DNA of 64,000 nucleotides from Paramecium octaurelia (Eukaryota; Ciliophora; Oligohymenophorea; Peniculida; Parameciidae), in NCBI GenBank assembly GCA_905182995.1, contig CAJJDP010000140.1, positions 248,001 to 312,000 of the forward strand. Direction: 5' to 3'. Within the stretch, counting starts at the first letter, position 1. Each line of letters opens with the position of its first letter. Shown here piece by piece: positions 51,708 through 63,390 of this stretch. A model generated the notes under the pieces. It worked only from the letters and a program-made list of their open reading frames with translations. It did no database searches and was not told the DNA's origin. The position numbers and the translations under genes are program-made.

Positions 51708-53150
51708 TCAAAATTAAAAGGCCACTGATAATAGAAATTCAATTCTGCTTGCACAAAAATGCTATCTCTTGTACATAATTTAGGTTGGCAACCCTGGAGC
51801 AAAATCATGAATTTCTAGTTTGGTTGAAGAGACTGAATGCAGTGCATTTTAAACTAGAGATTGATTTTGAGTATTCTACCATTGCACTTACTCTATAAAA
51901 GTTGAAAAGTTTGCAGTTGCCTAAGAAACAACAGTGCTATTACTATATTATCTGGCGCATATCTTAAGGTTTTGCCTTGTTAAACATGCACTCTAAAAAT
52001 GATGCACTTGCTGTTTATGAGATGAACCAAAGACAAGACTTTGTCAGACTAATTCTAGTTCTAGCATGACAGTCCTGTGCTGCTACATATTTCCTTACCA
52101 ATAAAGCTTGTGTAATTGTTCATCGCCAGAATTAGATGTGAATTCTTGGAAATATCTTTGATATAATTCATAAAACTTTTCCAATTCTAAAGGCCTTCTA
52201 ATGATGACTTTGACTCTTATCCAATACATATTCCCTTTTTACTGCTTTAGCTCTATTTAAATGTCCTTTATACAGAACTTCACTTCTTCTGTACTAAGCA
52301 CGAATACATCTTGATTTGCTTTGCATGTGACAAACCTAATATTTCCCAACACAACAAGACAAAGTTCACAAATAAGATTGCTACAATCTTTGTTTAAGAG
52401 GAAACTTTTGAATCATAACAGTTTTATATAATACAATCTGCAAAGATTGATGCAAAGCAACCATTAATTTATTGATATATTAAGACGTCTCACTAACTTA
52501 GCAATTACTAGCAGCCACCATACAATTGATGTCAGAAAGATAATATTAATAAATATTTGGAGAACTTAAACTATTTTTGTATAATTGAATATTTTATTAT
52601 AATACAATAAAGCTAGCAATATCTTGGTTAGTTAATGTTTGACTTAACGAGAGTCTGCATTCATCTTTATTATGATAGGCGTTGACCTCCTACTTCTGGA
52701 AATTAAAGTCAATCTTATCAAAAGATTACTTAACTTGTGAATCTGAATGTTGTCTCTAAATGTAATACTTGGACATTTAATATCTTGTGCATAAGGTGCC
52801 GTTTGTGCTTCAGGTTTGAAATGTCAGCGCCTGCCTCTGAAGATTGTTTCCCTGGAAATATATCTGCTGATGAAGAAATTGGGATGAAAATCCTGAATTA
52901 AAGCAAAAGAAGATTAATGATGGCATCTCTGAGGAAGCTGTAATCCTTGAAACACTTTTGAATATCATGCATTTTTGGCAAGAAGTGAATTTCATCAACT
53001 TTCAGTACATTCTTTTAATGTAGATAAATTCTGCATACTCTTTTCTTGGATTGACGTTCATAATTTTTATCACTGCTTCTTTTTTTTATATCTCAGGACA
53101 AATCACCTACTTTATGCATATTTGTGAAGAATACCCTTATCATTAGATGT
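51708..53150 (-). CDS. unrecognised protein, several exons
   Basis: Base composition is less AT-rich than the surroundings and frames are protein-like over most of the span. Readable segments, from 5' to 3': NYERQSKKRVCRIYLHQ, VDEIHFLPKMHDIQKCFKDY, a 34-nt candidate intron near 52700-52734, NAYHNKDECRLSLSQTL, then KDCSNLICELCLVVLGN with VKFCIKDIQIELKQQKGN and RRPLELEKFYELYQRYFQEF, and finally a segment near FAPGLPTQIMYKRQHF ending at 51708. At two joins (near 52400 and 52050) I could not place introns. No domain recognised; the CSNLICELC stretch could bind a metal. The 5' part is present again at 53638-54494. Confidence 0.45.
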
Positions 53151-53636
53151 ATAGATGGAAAGCTAGTTATGGATATTGAAATTGTTCTTAACAATCTCTA
53201 AATATTAACAAAATCACATTTTAGCATAAACAATCCTAAATTTGCACCAGATAGTAAATATTGTTGGAAGACACATCGCAAGAAAATTATTACAATATTT
53301 TATAATCTGAATGAATATAATCGTCAATGTCCTTGGGAAATCATATTCTTAAGTTTATCAACATTTTTGATATAAAAAATAGTTTGAATTATCAAAAGCT
53401 CAGTTTATATCTACTGGTATACAATTTAGCAAGTATTTATCGATGTCCCAGACAAATATTGATAGTAGGGCATATATTATAAGTATAAGCATAGTTTTAA
53501 TACATACAATAAAAAAATATATAGGTTCAGCTAGGAAAATAATTATTACATGCAAGATATGAAAATAAAAAGTACATGTGAATTTTCAAAAGAGACATCA
53601 TAAAAATATCCAAAGATGCCGCACCAAATATTTATA
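52294..53636. repeat. contig overlap with 53638-54980
   Basis: 1,343 identical bases on both sides of the N at 53637, constant offset 1344. Best read as an unmerged contig overlap. The second copy lacks the 3' end of the minus-strand gene. Confidence 0.9.
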
Positions 53637-53637
53637 N

Positions 53638-54494
53638 CTAAGCACGAATACATCTTGATTTGCTTTGCATGTGACAAACCTAATATTTCCCAACACAACA
53701 AGACAAAGTTCACAAATAAGATTGCTACAATCTTTGTTTAAGAGGAAACTTTTGAATCATAACAGTTTTATATAATACAATCTGCAAAGATTGATGCAAA
53801 GCAACCATTAATTTATTGATATATTAAGACGTCTCACTAACTTAGCAATTACTAGCAGCCACCATACAATTGATGTCAGAAAGATAATATTAATAAATAT
53901 TTGGAGAACTTAAACTATTTTTGTATAATTGAATATTTTATTATAATACAATAAAGCTAGCAATATCTTGGTTAGTTAATGTTTGACTTAACGAGAGTCT
54001 GCATTCATCTTTATTATGATAGGCGTTGACCTCCTACTTCTGGAAATTAAAGTCAATCTTATCAAAAGATTACTTAACTTGTGAATCTGAATGTTGTCTC
54101 TAAATGTAATACTTGGACATTTAATATCTTGTGCATAAGGTGCCGTTTGTGCTTCAGGTTTGAAATGTCAGCGCCTGCCTCTGAAGATTGTTTCCCTGGA
54201 AATATATCTGCTGATGAAGAAATTGGGATGAAAATCCTGAATTAAAGCAAAAGAAGATTAATGATGGCATCTCTGAGGAAGCTGTAATCCTTGAAACACT
54301 TTTGAATATCATGCATTTTTGGCAAGAAGTGAATTTCATCAACTTTCAGTACATTCTTTTAATGTAGATAAATTCTGCATACTCTTTTCTTGGATTGACG
54401 TTCATAATTTTTATCACTGCTTCTTTTTTTTATATCTCAGGACAAATCACCTACTTTATGCATATTTGTGAAGAATACCCTTATCATTAGATGT
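53638..54494 (-). CDS. 3'-truncated duplicate of the gene at 51708-53150 (assembly)
   Basis: Identical to 52294-53150. It is cut by the N at 53637, so the C-terminal exons are missing. Treat as an assembly duplicate. Confidence 0.7.
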
Positions 54495-54980
54495 ATAGAT
54501 GGAAAGCTAGTTATGGATATTGAAATTGTTCTTAACAATCTCTAAATATTAACAAAATCACATTTTAGCATAAACAATCCTAAATTTGCACCAGATAGTA
54601 AATATTGTTGGAAGACACATCGCAAGAAAATTATTACAATATTTTATAATCTGAATGAATATAATCGTCAATGTCCTTGGGAAATCATATTCTTAAGTTT
54701 ATCAACATTTTTGATATAAAAAATAGTTTGAATTATCAAAAGCTCAGTTTATATCTACTGGTATACAATTTAGCAAGTATTTATCGATGTCCCAGACAAA
54801 TATTGATAGTAGGGCATATATTATAAGTATAAGCATAGTTTTAATACATACAATAAAAAAATATATAGGTTCAGCTAGGAAAATAATTATTACATGCAAG
54901 ATATGAAAATAAAAAGTACATGTGAATTTTCAAAAGAGACATCATAAAAATATCCAAAGATGCCGCACCAAATATTTATA

Positions 54981-55793
54981 ATTTAAGCGTTATATTATAG
55001 TAATCTTTATCAATTTCAAATAATATTTTTTCTACTATCTCCATATTCACTATAATACTTTTATTAAAAATCATAATAAAATCTATCTGGTGATTTACAG
55101 GATTACTGAAATTTTAGAATTAATATTAAAACATACCAGAAAATACAAAGCTTTAATAAAAGTTTGCGAATACTTTGAATTATATAACTATATTTCAAAG
55201 TGACTTACATTAATCATACTCATTTTTTTAAGGAAATTTGCAAGTTTCTATTTAATTTTCTTAAACAAGATAAATTACTTCTCTAGTTAAATAATCAGGA
55301 ACTTTCCTTCTCTAATTACATTTGTGGTCTAAGTAAAATGTCAAATTAATAGTGATGACTAATTTGAGTTCTCTAATTTTTTGATTAAAAAATATTTATA
55401 AGTTAACCTAAATTGCAATTCATATTCTTATTGTCTATGGATATAATAATCTGAACATAATTATAATTTTTCAAAGGCAGTAGATTCATTTCAAAAGATA
55501 AATAAAATGAATTGAAGAATATGATTATAGCGAAACAACCATAGATATATCTATGAGCTAAACTAAATATTTTGAATTTAATAGTATATCCATCATTAAA
55601 TGTAATTTAATGGTTTATTATATAAGATAAATTTTGATTTGGAAATAAATGTCGAATAATATTGAATAAATTCTACCTGCTATATATAACATCCTTTAAT
55701 CTATCTGAAAAGCGATTAAATATATATAATAAGCCTTAGCCTTTTAGAATTATTCTCTACTATTATGAATGAGATTTCTGGAATATTTTCTAA
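54981..55793. other. intergenic, no gene seen
   Basis: AT-rich and without convincing frames; it separates the unresolved minus-strand gene from the next minus-strand gene. Confidence 0.45.
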
Positions 55794-56391
55794 TCAACTT
55801 TTATTTTAGTTTTCTTGGAAGGAGTATAATTTCTGATTGTTTAACAATAATAGTATTATATCTGCTTTCAAATTCGTATGATAATATCTCTATTAACTTT
55901 AATGTAAAAAGCTTTTCAAAATAGATTTATATAATAGAGGAGTATTGCTTAAAAAATTCAAGATTATTAAAAAATAAACTTTTTGTAGAGCATTTTACAA
56001 TTCCCTAAAGTTGAAATAGTGTATTTTATTATTGGATTAGCTCTTCATTAATTTAAATTTTAAAATTTCCTTGTCTTAGCAATTTGATTTAGAAACATTT
56101 TCTAAAAAGTTCAATTTCAATTAATTGAGACTCAACTTTTAGATCTTTACAATTTTTTCTTTTTTTTTTTTAAATAGAGAATTAGGAAGGAGATTCTTGA
56201 ATGAATAATTCCACAAATTGTTTCTCAATCAACTCTAGATCTTTCCCTTTTAATCAATAAGGTTTTCATTTCTACTCTATTTAAATAATATGAGGATTTT
56301 TTAAATTCCTTTTTATTTTGATAATCTCTACTTAATTTCTACATCTGTGATTTGAATAGTTATAATTCAGTTCGAAAATTAACTTTTTCAT
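55794..56391 (-). CDS. small helical protein, partner of the gene at 50783
   Basis: A TGA-free frame of about 150 codons (55794-56253) reads KGKDLELIEKQFVELFIQ and later LQNALQKVYFLIILNFL. Upstream in the same frame, after two TGA codons, lies MKKLIFELNYNYSNHRC starting at 56391, which shares its flank and first codons with the gene at 50783. No intron of the right length was found to remove the TGAs, so either the true start is inside the frame or the gene has decayed. After the first few codons the two partners are not alike. Function unknown. Confidence 0.4.
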
Positions 56392-56720
56392 TGATTTCGT
56401 CTTCGTGATTTTATATAGGTTCTAATAAATTAGAATTTCAATATGATTTTAAGAAATAAATATTAAATGGAAAAATTATTAAACTTCATATATTAGTTCA
56501 CCAGATCTTTAAATAGTTGGACACATATATTTATATATTTGTATTCTGGTTGTTTCTATTAATTTATCTCTTCTTTCATATTAGTTATGATTCATTTTGA
56601 TAAGAATATAAAATTTTTCTCCTTTTTATGATCAAAATATCATTTAATTCTATTAAGTATATATTCAGATATCACATAAATTCTATAACTTCTCTACATT
56701 ATAATCTCATTGCCAACTAG
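56374..56720. repeat. inverted repeat 3, right arm
   Basis: Complement of 50500-50800, with an extra TA-bounded 59-bp block at 56629-56687. Confidence 0.8.
56629..56687. other. TA-bounded 59-bp insertion, IES-like
   Basis: Compared with the left arm, the sequence TTTTTA|ACTTCTC is interrupted by 59 bp flanked by TA on both sides. One end reads TATAGAATTT on the minus strand, fitting the TAYAG start typical of Paramecium internal eliminated sequences. The other end (TATGATCAAA) fits less well. It may be a retained or newly gained eliminated sequence, or simply a deletion in the other arm. Confidence 0.5.
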
Positions 56721-57716
56721 CTAGTTTTTAATTAACCTATGTGGATGAAATTTAAAGAAATTTTATTGGGTTATGTAGGAAACAAGCCTCAATTTACTCA
56801 CACGCATTCATCATTTTCTATTTCTTCTAGATGTGATGAGCAAGTGCGTAATAATGCATGATTTTGTTGATTTACATCGTAAGTAAAAAATTATTTCATT
56901 TGATATTTTGAGCATATTTTAAGTGTTTAGTATTAAAGCTATAAAAATGGTAAAAGATAGGAACTTTTGGACTTTGATGAGTATATTGTAAATTCTAACA
57001 TTGAAATGAACTTATGAAATAATTTTTAAACATTTTAATAAATAGTAGATTTTATAAATGCTTGAAAAGACTATGATTATTGCTTCACCTCCTCAGATTA
57101 TTTGAGGATCAAGATCAAATTTTGTAGAATCGATTATTAGGACACAATTCAATAAAATTCAAAATTCTATTACTTTATACTAAGTAAAAAGATCATGATT
57201 TAACTTTTAAATCTATTTATCATTACTGATTGAACCAAATAAATTTTTTACAAATAGAAAATTCTTAGCATAGAATTTCTTTCATTTGAACATAAAAACC
57301 AATAAGTATCCATTCATGTGTACTGAAAAAATCTCTTAATTAAAATTTCCTCATTACTTTATCTCTAAAAGGATTATTCAAATTAATTACTATTTTAGAG
57401 ATATTTTGAATATAAATTTTCAACTATCAATTCATAAACTTGTTGTTATGTTACACACTAAGTGGTATTCAAATTTATTAAATGGAAGTTAATCTAATAT
57501 TAATAATATCATAGCAGTTCCTTTAAGAAAATTTTGAAACTAAATATTTTAAATTAACTTAATGGTATTAATGAATAATGTGTAACATAATTTGTTAGCT
57601 ATTTATATGTTTTTATTTTTTTTATTAATTTGTGTTATAATTAATAGTATTAAATTTTATTCTATTTACCCATCTTAAATTTGAAATTTAAGTGAATTGA
57701 ATGAATTTCAATAATT
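56721..57716. other. 1 kb with no gene seen
   Basis: AT-rich; no frame with convincing composition. Should include the promoter of the gene starting at 57717. Confidence 0.45.
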
Positions 57717-59022
57717 ATGAACAATGGATATCAATAATGTCAGATTTATAGTTTGAAATAAAATTAAAAATAAGAAGAAGCGCAAATCGAATACTTTGTC
57801 TATCAAGACTTATAAAACTTGATTAATCTATTATATTCAAAATAAGCTGTACTAGAACATTTTCACAATAATCCGAATAATCAAATGGTTACTTTGAGTG
57901 ATAACAAAATAATTTTACAATTAAATTTATCAGGTGGAATCCATCAAGATTTGCAATAACAATATTCAAATAATCCTTATTTATCATCTAAATTACAACA
58001 TGAAAGAAATTATGCTTTATAGACACTCAAGAATGTAGCTTAATAATTTGAAAATCAATTTAATCCTTTTAGTTAAAATTAAGAACTTGTTAATGATCCA
58101 ATTGGATTATATTTAAAGAAGTATATAAACAATTATGAATCGGGTTAATTTGAAAAGAATCAATTTGAATTATTGAAAACCGATCTTGAATCTTAATTTA
58201 ATTAGTAGGTTTTATAAAAAGTTATTTCTTCAATTCAAACTGTTGATACCTAGATAAATTAAATAAGACAGGATGGCAACTAAAAACCAACCTAGGAGTA
58301 GATAATTTAAAGAGCCGAGTAATAGTCTATATATTTTTAGATAATATAAGCAAATGACGAAAATTAAATTGATTTCTTAGAATAATTTAGCAAATTAAAA
58401 TTACAAATAAGAAATAATGGACAAAAATGATTATTCCTTAGAGAATACAACTCGACAATAATAAATATGCTCAAATTTTTAATAAGCAAAGAAATCATTA
58501 TAATCAAATATTAATATTGAATAAGAGAAATTATTAGAATTTATATAATACTTAGAAAATCATAAATAAACAAGAACTCAATCATTATTTCATAGTGAAG
58601 CAGAAAAGTTGTTTGTTCAAGCAAAAAATTTCTTAGCATGTGGTAATAATTAAAGTATTTTTGAAAATTCTTTTGAAATTTAATTATCAAAATTCCCAGA
58701 TCTTTTAAAGCTTTAGATCATATTATTTTATTACTTTGTATTGTTCCTTGAGTACTTTTACAATAATAGAGCTCATCAATATTAAGAGCTCTTCAATATG
58801 ATTGAAGAAATTATCCATAATAGTAAAAGTAAAGAAATAATAGATGTTCGCTTTTTTTAATATTTAGTAAATCAAAAAGATTTGATAAAAAGATATTTGG
58901 CTTAAAATATTTAAATTAATAATAGACAAGAGCCTCATGTTCATTAAAGAATTTAAGAGTTAGACTATATTTGGAGTATGTATAATGGATTTTGTATCTC
59001 TTATCAGGTTAAAAGGAATTGA
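57717..59022 (+). CDS. Gln/Asn-rich helical protein, unrecognised
   Basis: 427 codons plus TGA after one 22-nt intron (58319-58340, GTA...TAG); length divides by three. Starts MNNGYQQCQIYSLKQNQK. The first two thirds are polar, with long Gln/Asn-rich helical stretches, many coded by TAA/TAG (KKYINNYESGQFEKNQFELL, VLQKVISSIQTVDTQI). The last third is more hydrophobic and aromatic (IILFYYFVLFLEYFYNN, then ELFNMIEEII), which may be a helical bundle or a membrane-near segment. It ends WSMYNGFCISYQVKRN. There is no signal peptide. I do not recognise a family; a cytoplasmic scaffold is the simplest guess. Confidence 0.82.
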
Positions 59023-60292
59023 AGGATTAGGATATGTTTAGAATATAAATTCTAAAACTATAAAATTTTAAGAATGTATATAAATTTTTTCTTGATATTT
59101 TTACAAATCTATTGATCTATAATTTGAATAAAATACAAATTATCATATAAGATTATTTATCAGCTCAATTTTGTATAATTCATTATTAATAACACTCCGG
59201 GTTTCATCTATAATAGAGTAATAGATTTTATTAACATTTTTAAAAGTACAACAAGTTTCTCAATGATTATAATTTATTTAAACGCTAATAATTATTTCTT
59301 TACGATGTACATGTTACATATTTTTCAGTAATAAAGCTGTGCATTTTTCTTATTAATAGAAATAATTATCTTTTTGAATTTAAAATTAAATCTTGATCTT
59401 GCTTTGCAGATCTTCAAATTATCTTCATTTCAAAAACTTTAATTGTTTTGTATTCTTCATTTAAATTTGTTCATTTTCTCAACTGCGGTATTATATTTTA
59501 TTATTTTAGGTATGCTCGCATAAGTTTAACATCAATCTAGGTTGCATTTTAAGACTGTTGAATTTATATTGTTGAAGTTGGCAATAGATTCTATTATTGA
59601 TTGTGCTTAAAAGTAAAACGTAATATTAATAATTGAGTAATATTAAAGTAACATGATAATAATAATATCATTCAGCTTATCGGATTAATACTAGGACTAA
59701 TAATGTGTGGATCCTAGATGAACTTGAATAATTCAATTATTTGTGGCAAGAATATTGTTAATTTCTACATAATTTGCTTGTTAAAATAACAATGCTATAA
59801 GCACTAAGAGGAATGACAAATATCAATAATTGAATGGTTAAATTTCCACCAAAAATTTATACAATTAAACCTTGATCAGAAACTAAAAGCGATTTAAAAT
59901 TTTAATGCCAACAGATTTATATGATAAGAGTTAACTGTTTTCTATGACTGGATTATGATTAAAAAATTTCTGCTATAAAAAATAAATTAACTTTAGGTTC
60001 TACTCTATTTGACTATTTAAAATATATTTGGTCAAAATAAATTTGCAGGATAGAGTAGTTTTTTTGTTGAGGAACTAATTCATTATCTGATTGCTCTTAT
60101 TAAAACAATGCTTTTTAGGATCTGTTAATTACAGACTAAGTATGGATATTCAGCACTATAGTGTATCAACTAGAAAATAATCTGCCTTCATTGCTTATTG
60201 TGAAGTTGGAGATGATGTGGAGGTAGTTAACAATATTGATGTCTGTAATGCCTCTCATTTTTAATTTTGTGAATTGATATGCATAGATTATA
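59023..60292. other. 1.3 kb with no gene seen, left of the telomere-like tract
   Basis: AT-rich and apparently non-coding. It abuts the telomere-like tract directly. Confidence 0.5.
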
Positions 60293-60361
60293 CCCAACCC
60301 CAACCCCAAACCCAAACCCAAACCCAATCCAAACCCAAACCCAACCCCAAACCCAAAACCC
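60293..60361. repeat. internal telomere-like tract (CCCCAA/CCCAAA)
   Basis: About 69 bp of mixed CCCCAA and CCCAAA units with one or two imperfect units (CCAATCC, CCCAAAACCC). The mix is typical of Paramecium telomeres. The C-rich strand is the plus strand, so the tract has the orientation of a left chromosome end whose chromosome extends to the right. Confidence 0.9.
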
Positions 60362-61257
60362 GAAAAAATTATGCAATCAATATTTAAACATCTATTTAGA
60401 CAGCTTTATCAAACAGTCCTTGCCACAATAAATGATTGAATATGAAAGACTAGATTCAGCTAGTTTATTATGTTTATACCCAATATTGATAGATGAGGTA
60501 ATTATCATATATTCTTAAGTACAGAAAATCTAATATTGTCACCTAAGTGTTCAATTAGTACCAAAAATTGAGTTTGATAACACAATTTCCATTAGTAAAT
60601 ATTATAAATAAAGATTGATCTTATGATCTTACTTGAACATCCAAACTGAATTTGGTCAAACAAAATTAATATCTTGTTGTTTTGTTCTTCAATGCCTTCT
60701 TTAAGGTTTCTAAAATTAGAAATTTTATAGAAATGTTCTAATATTTTTTTATGAATTCAAGTCTATTTTTACTCTAATTTATGAATCAAAATTAATGATT
60801 TTAAATTCAATGAGTAACTTTCAGATTTTATCATTCCAAAATACTAAAACTAAAAATCTCCAGTTGGAGATTTGAAATTACTGATAAATATTTCCAGAAA
60901 TTACACCAAGTTTAATTATATCTATTATATAATTAGTTTAGATTTTGCAAAATAGTAATCTGTTTTATAATCTAATTTAACTTTAATCTGTGCAACTATA
61001 CATTCAACATGAAACTCTACTTTAGAAATAATCATTCTCACAATATTTTCGTAAGTGATCATAAGTATAAATTGAAATAAAATATCATTGTGCATTTGAT
61101 GTTTTGTAAATAATAAAAGGAGCCAGACCAAAGAAGAGAAAAGATTGTTCTAAGAATTACATCAAATTCATAATTTGATTATTGAAGATAGATTTATTAA
61201 AAATACAATTTATATTATTTTTTTTTAATTTCCAATGAGGCTTAAATTACACTTCTA
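60362..61257. other. sparse region right of the telomere-like tract
   Basis: About 900 bp of AT-rich sequence. A minus frame (about 61083-61350) could be the 3' extension of the crystallin-like gene if a 26-nt intron near 61383-61408 is used. Otherwise nothing seen. Confidence 0.4.
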
Positions 61258-62170
61258 TCATTGAAAATGAAAACTCAGGTAAATTTAAATCATATTTGTA
61301 AAAAATGCATTAAAAGAGAATTTATAAAGATTAAATTATATTTGTTTTAATTTATTTTTAATCATTCTCATAGTTAACCTTTGGAAACTAAAATTGATTT
61401 ATTAAATCAATACGTGATAAACATTCAAACATGGCTATGAAGAGGTGAACTCTTAAATTACTCCAGCAAAATAGTTTATCAATTTTACAATTATTTCAGG
61501 ACCCATAAGAATTGATTTGATTTTACTTGGAATTTCATTTTGTAACTTGGATTTTTCTCCCTAACATATTTAAAATAATGTTCCTAAGTAATTACATTCA
61601 CTATAAAAGTTAACACATGGAATAGTAAGTCTCAAAATAAAGTCTCTGAAACCCCAAGATTCTAGAAGTCATTCAATTTATACCATCCCAAAGATTTTTC
61701 ACCTGAATTATTTTGTAGATTGTCTTTTAACTTTATTTTTAAATCAGTTCCTGTAATTTAAAATCTTAATGAAAGAGGCTAAAGTAAATCTTCCCACATC
61801 TCGTTTCTACAGATCATTGTTCCATCATGATAATCCAATTTTAAATTTTCTATTTAAACATCGTTTGTATGAATCTCCAATCCTTCTTTATCCCAAGAGT
61901 CTAGTTTCCAAATACCAACTTTTAATTCAATTAAGTAATGTCTTGGTCACCATTGTTTAATATCCATAAGGGCCCATTAATAGGCTTTTAACTTAGTTTC
62001 CACATCTATCTAAAGTCGAAGAACTTAACCCAACGATTTAAAAATCCGTATATCTACAATCAGCTACGTGCCTGTTAAACAATTTTCATATATTATCGAT
62101 TTCAGAAATGATATCTTCAGAAATGAAATCATTGTCTATGTTGTTTATAATTAAATAATTATTGAAAGCT
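61258..62170 (-). CDS. beta/gamma-crystallin-like protein, boundaries uncertain
   Basis: Protein-like frames run leftwards from about 62165 (MISFLKISFLKSII). They pass through GTQLIVDIRIFKSLGQ, then KVGIWKLDSWDKEGLEIHTN and LDYHDGTMICRNEMWEDLL. A segment with Greek-key signature follows: CVNFYSECNYLG, then ICQGEKSKLQNEIPSKIKSI. This resembles beta/gamma-crystallin-type domains, which fold as paired Greek keys and often bind calcium. One TGA at about 61950 and a frame change near 61630 were not resolved by introns, and the 3' end depends on an optional 26-nt intron. It could be a gene with a missed structure or a decaying copy. Crystallin-like assignment rests on the motif only. Confidence 0.45.
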
Positions 62171-63015
62171 ATGTATACGTATGATAACAATTTCGCAAAG
62201 AAAATTAATTTCAGATTATTAACTAGAAGAGTTATTTAAAATGTTAAATCACATTTTAAAAAAATTTTTAATCATTTAAAATTTTAATTAAAGAATTATT
62301 TATCATTTGTTTTAGATATTCTTATAATCGGCGTTTATTCGCATTTGATTACAATCACAGTATAAAAAATATTGTTTTGAAAATAATGTTTTTGTTGAAT
62401 TTCATGGATCTTTATTCTATATTGTGATCTTAGATTTGAATGAACAAAAAAATTATTGTATTACTAAGTTATAATTACTTTCATATATTTTTTTTTAATT
62501 TATTGATCAAATGAATCCTATTCTCTGATGCTGCTTGATACTTGAATATAAAAACAAAACAGAATAAAGTCTGAATCACTTGTATTTTTTTAGTAAACTT
62601 AGAGGTAAAACAACATTTGAGGGAATGATAGCAAATTAGCATAACTAAATGAAAATTAAATATAGTTTTTTTTTCGTGATAGAGAATTTAACCGTTCATT
62701 TAACTTTGAACTAATGAGCATGTCTCAAATTCTTTCATAAAAAAAATGTAGAAATAAATTTCATATAAGATGTTATTAAAATTTTTCAGCAGATAGAAAA
62801 TAAATGATACTCATAATATTTAATAATTATCAATCTTATTTCAATTTTATTAGTTTTTCTAATATCAAACAAATTTTAGATTTGAATAATGGTTTTAGAT
62901 CCTTACCTTAATAATTTCAAAAACTCCTCTCAATAAAGCTCCTTGCATATTCGTCGTATTGTACGATAAACATTGCTAAGTAATGGTGCTGTTAAATAAG
63001 ATTTAATGAAATGGA
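62171..63015. other. intergenic, no gene seen
   Basis: AT-rich; nothing convincing on either strand. Confidence 0.45.
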
Positions 63016-63390
63016 TCAACTTTAAAGCGGCAATTTAAATTATGATAGAAGGTCTTTGTACCAATTATCTTGAGGTAAAATCTCTTTCGCTGTCTTTATA
63101 TCCCATAAACGAATAGAGCTATCATAACTACCAGATGCAAATATTGTACCATTAGGATAGAAATTGACTGACACAACATAACCAGAATGACCATCTAATA
63201 TATTTAACTCATACATTTTAATATTTTTTCATTTACAATTTAACAATTAGGTTTAATTCAAGTTCATCCCATTTATGTCCACATTATCAAATTCTGATCC
63301 AATGAAATTCATTTCGACTAATAAATTGAGTGCATTCGATCCACTTTACATAGCAATATCAGTTAAATGTACAATAAATTAAAAAAAATT
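63016..63390 (-). pseudogene. remnant of an NTPase-WD40 family gene
   Basis: Upstream part (about 63390-63230) reads GSNALNLLVEMNFIG then SEFDNVDINGMNLNQTQ, the pentapeptide-like region that precedes WD40 repeats in this family. It ends at a TGA, and a 66-codon frame from 63216 gives one WD40 unit (ILDGHSGYVVSVNFYPNG, SGSYDSSIRLWDI) ending at 63016. The NTPase domain and other WD40 units are absent. A related but intact gene lies at 27260-35131. Either a missed intron joins the two pieces or this is a short relic. Confidence 0.55.
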
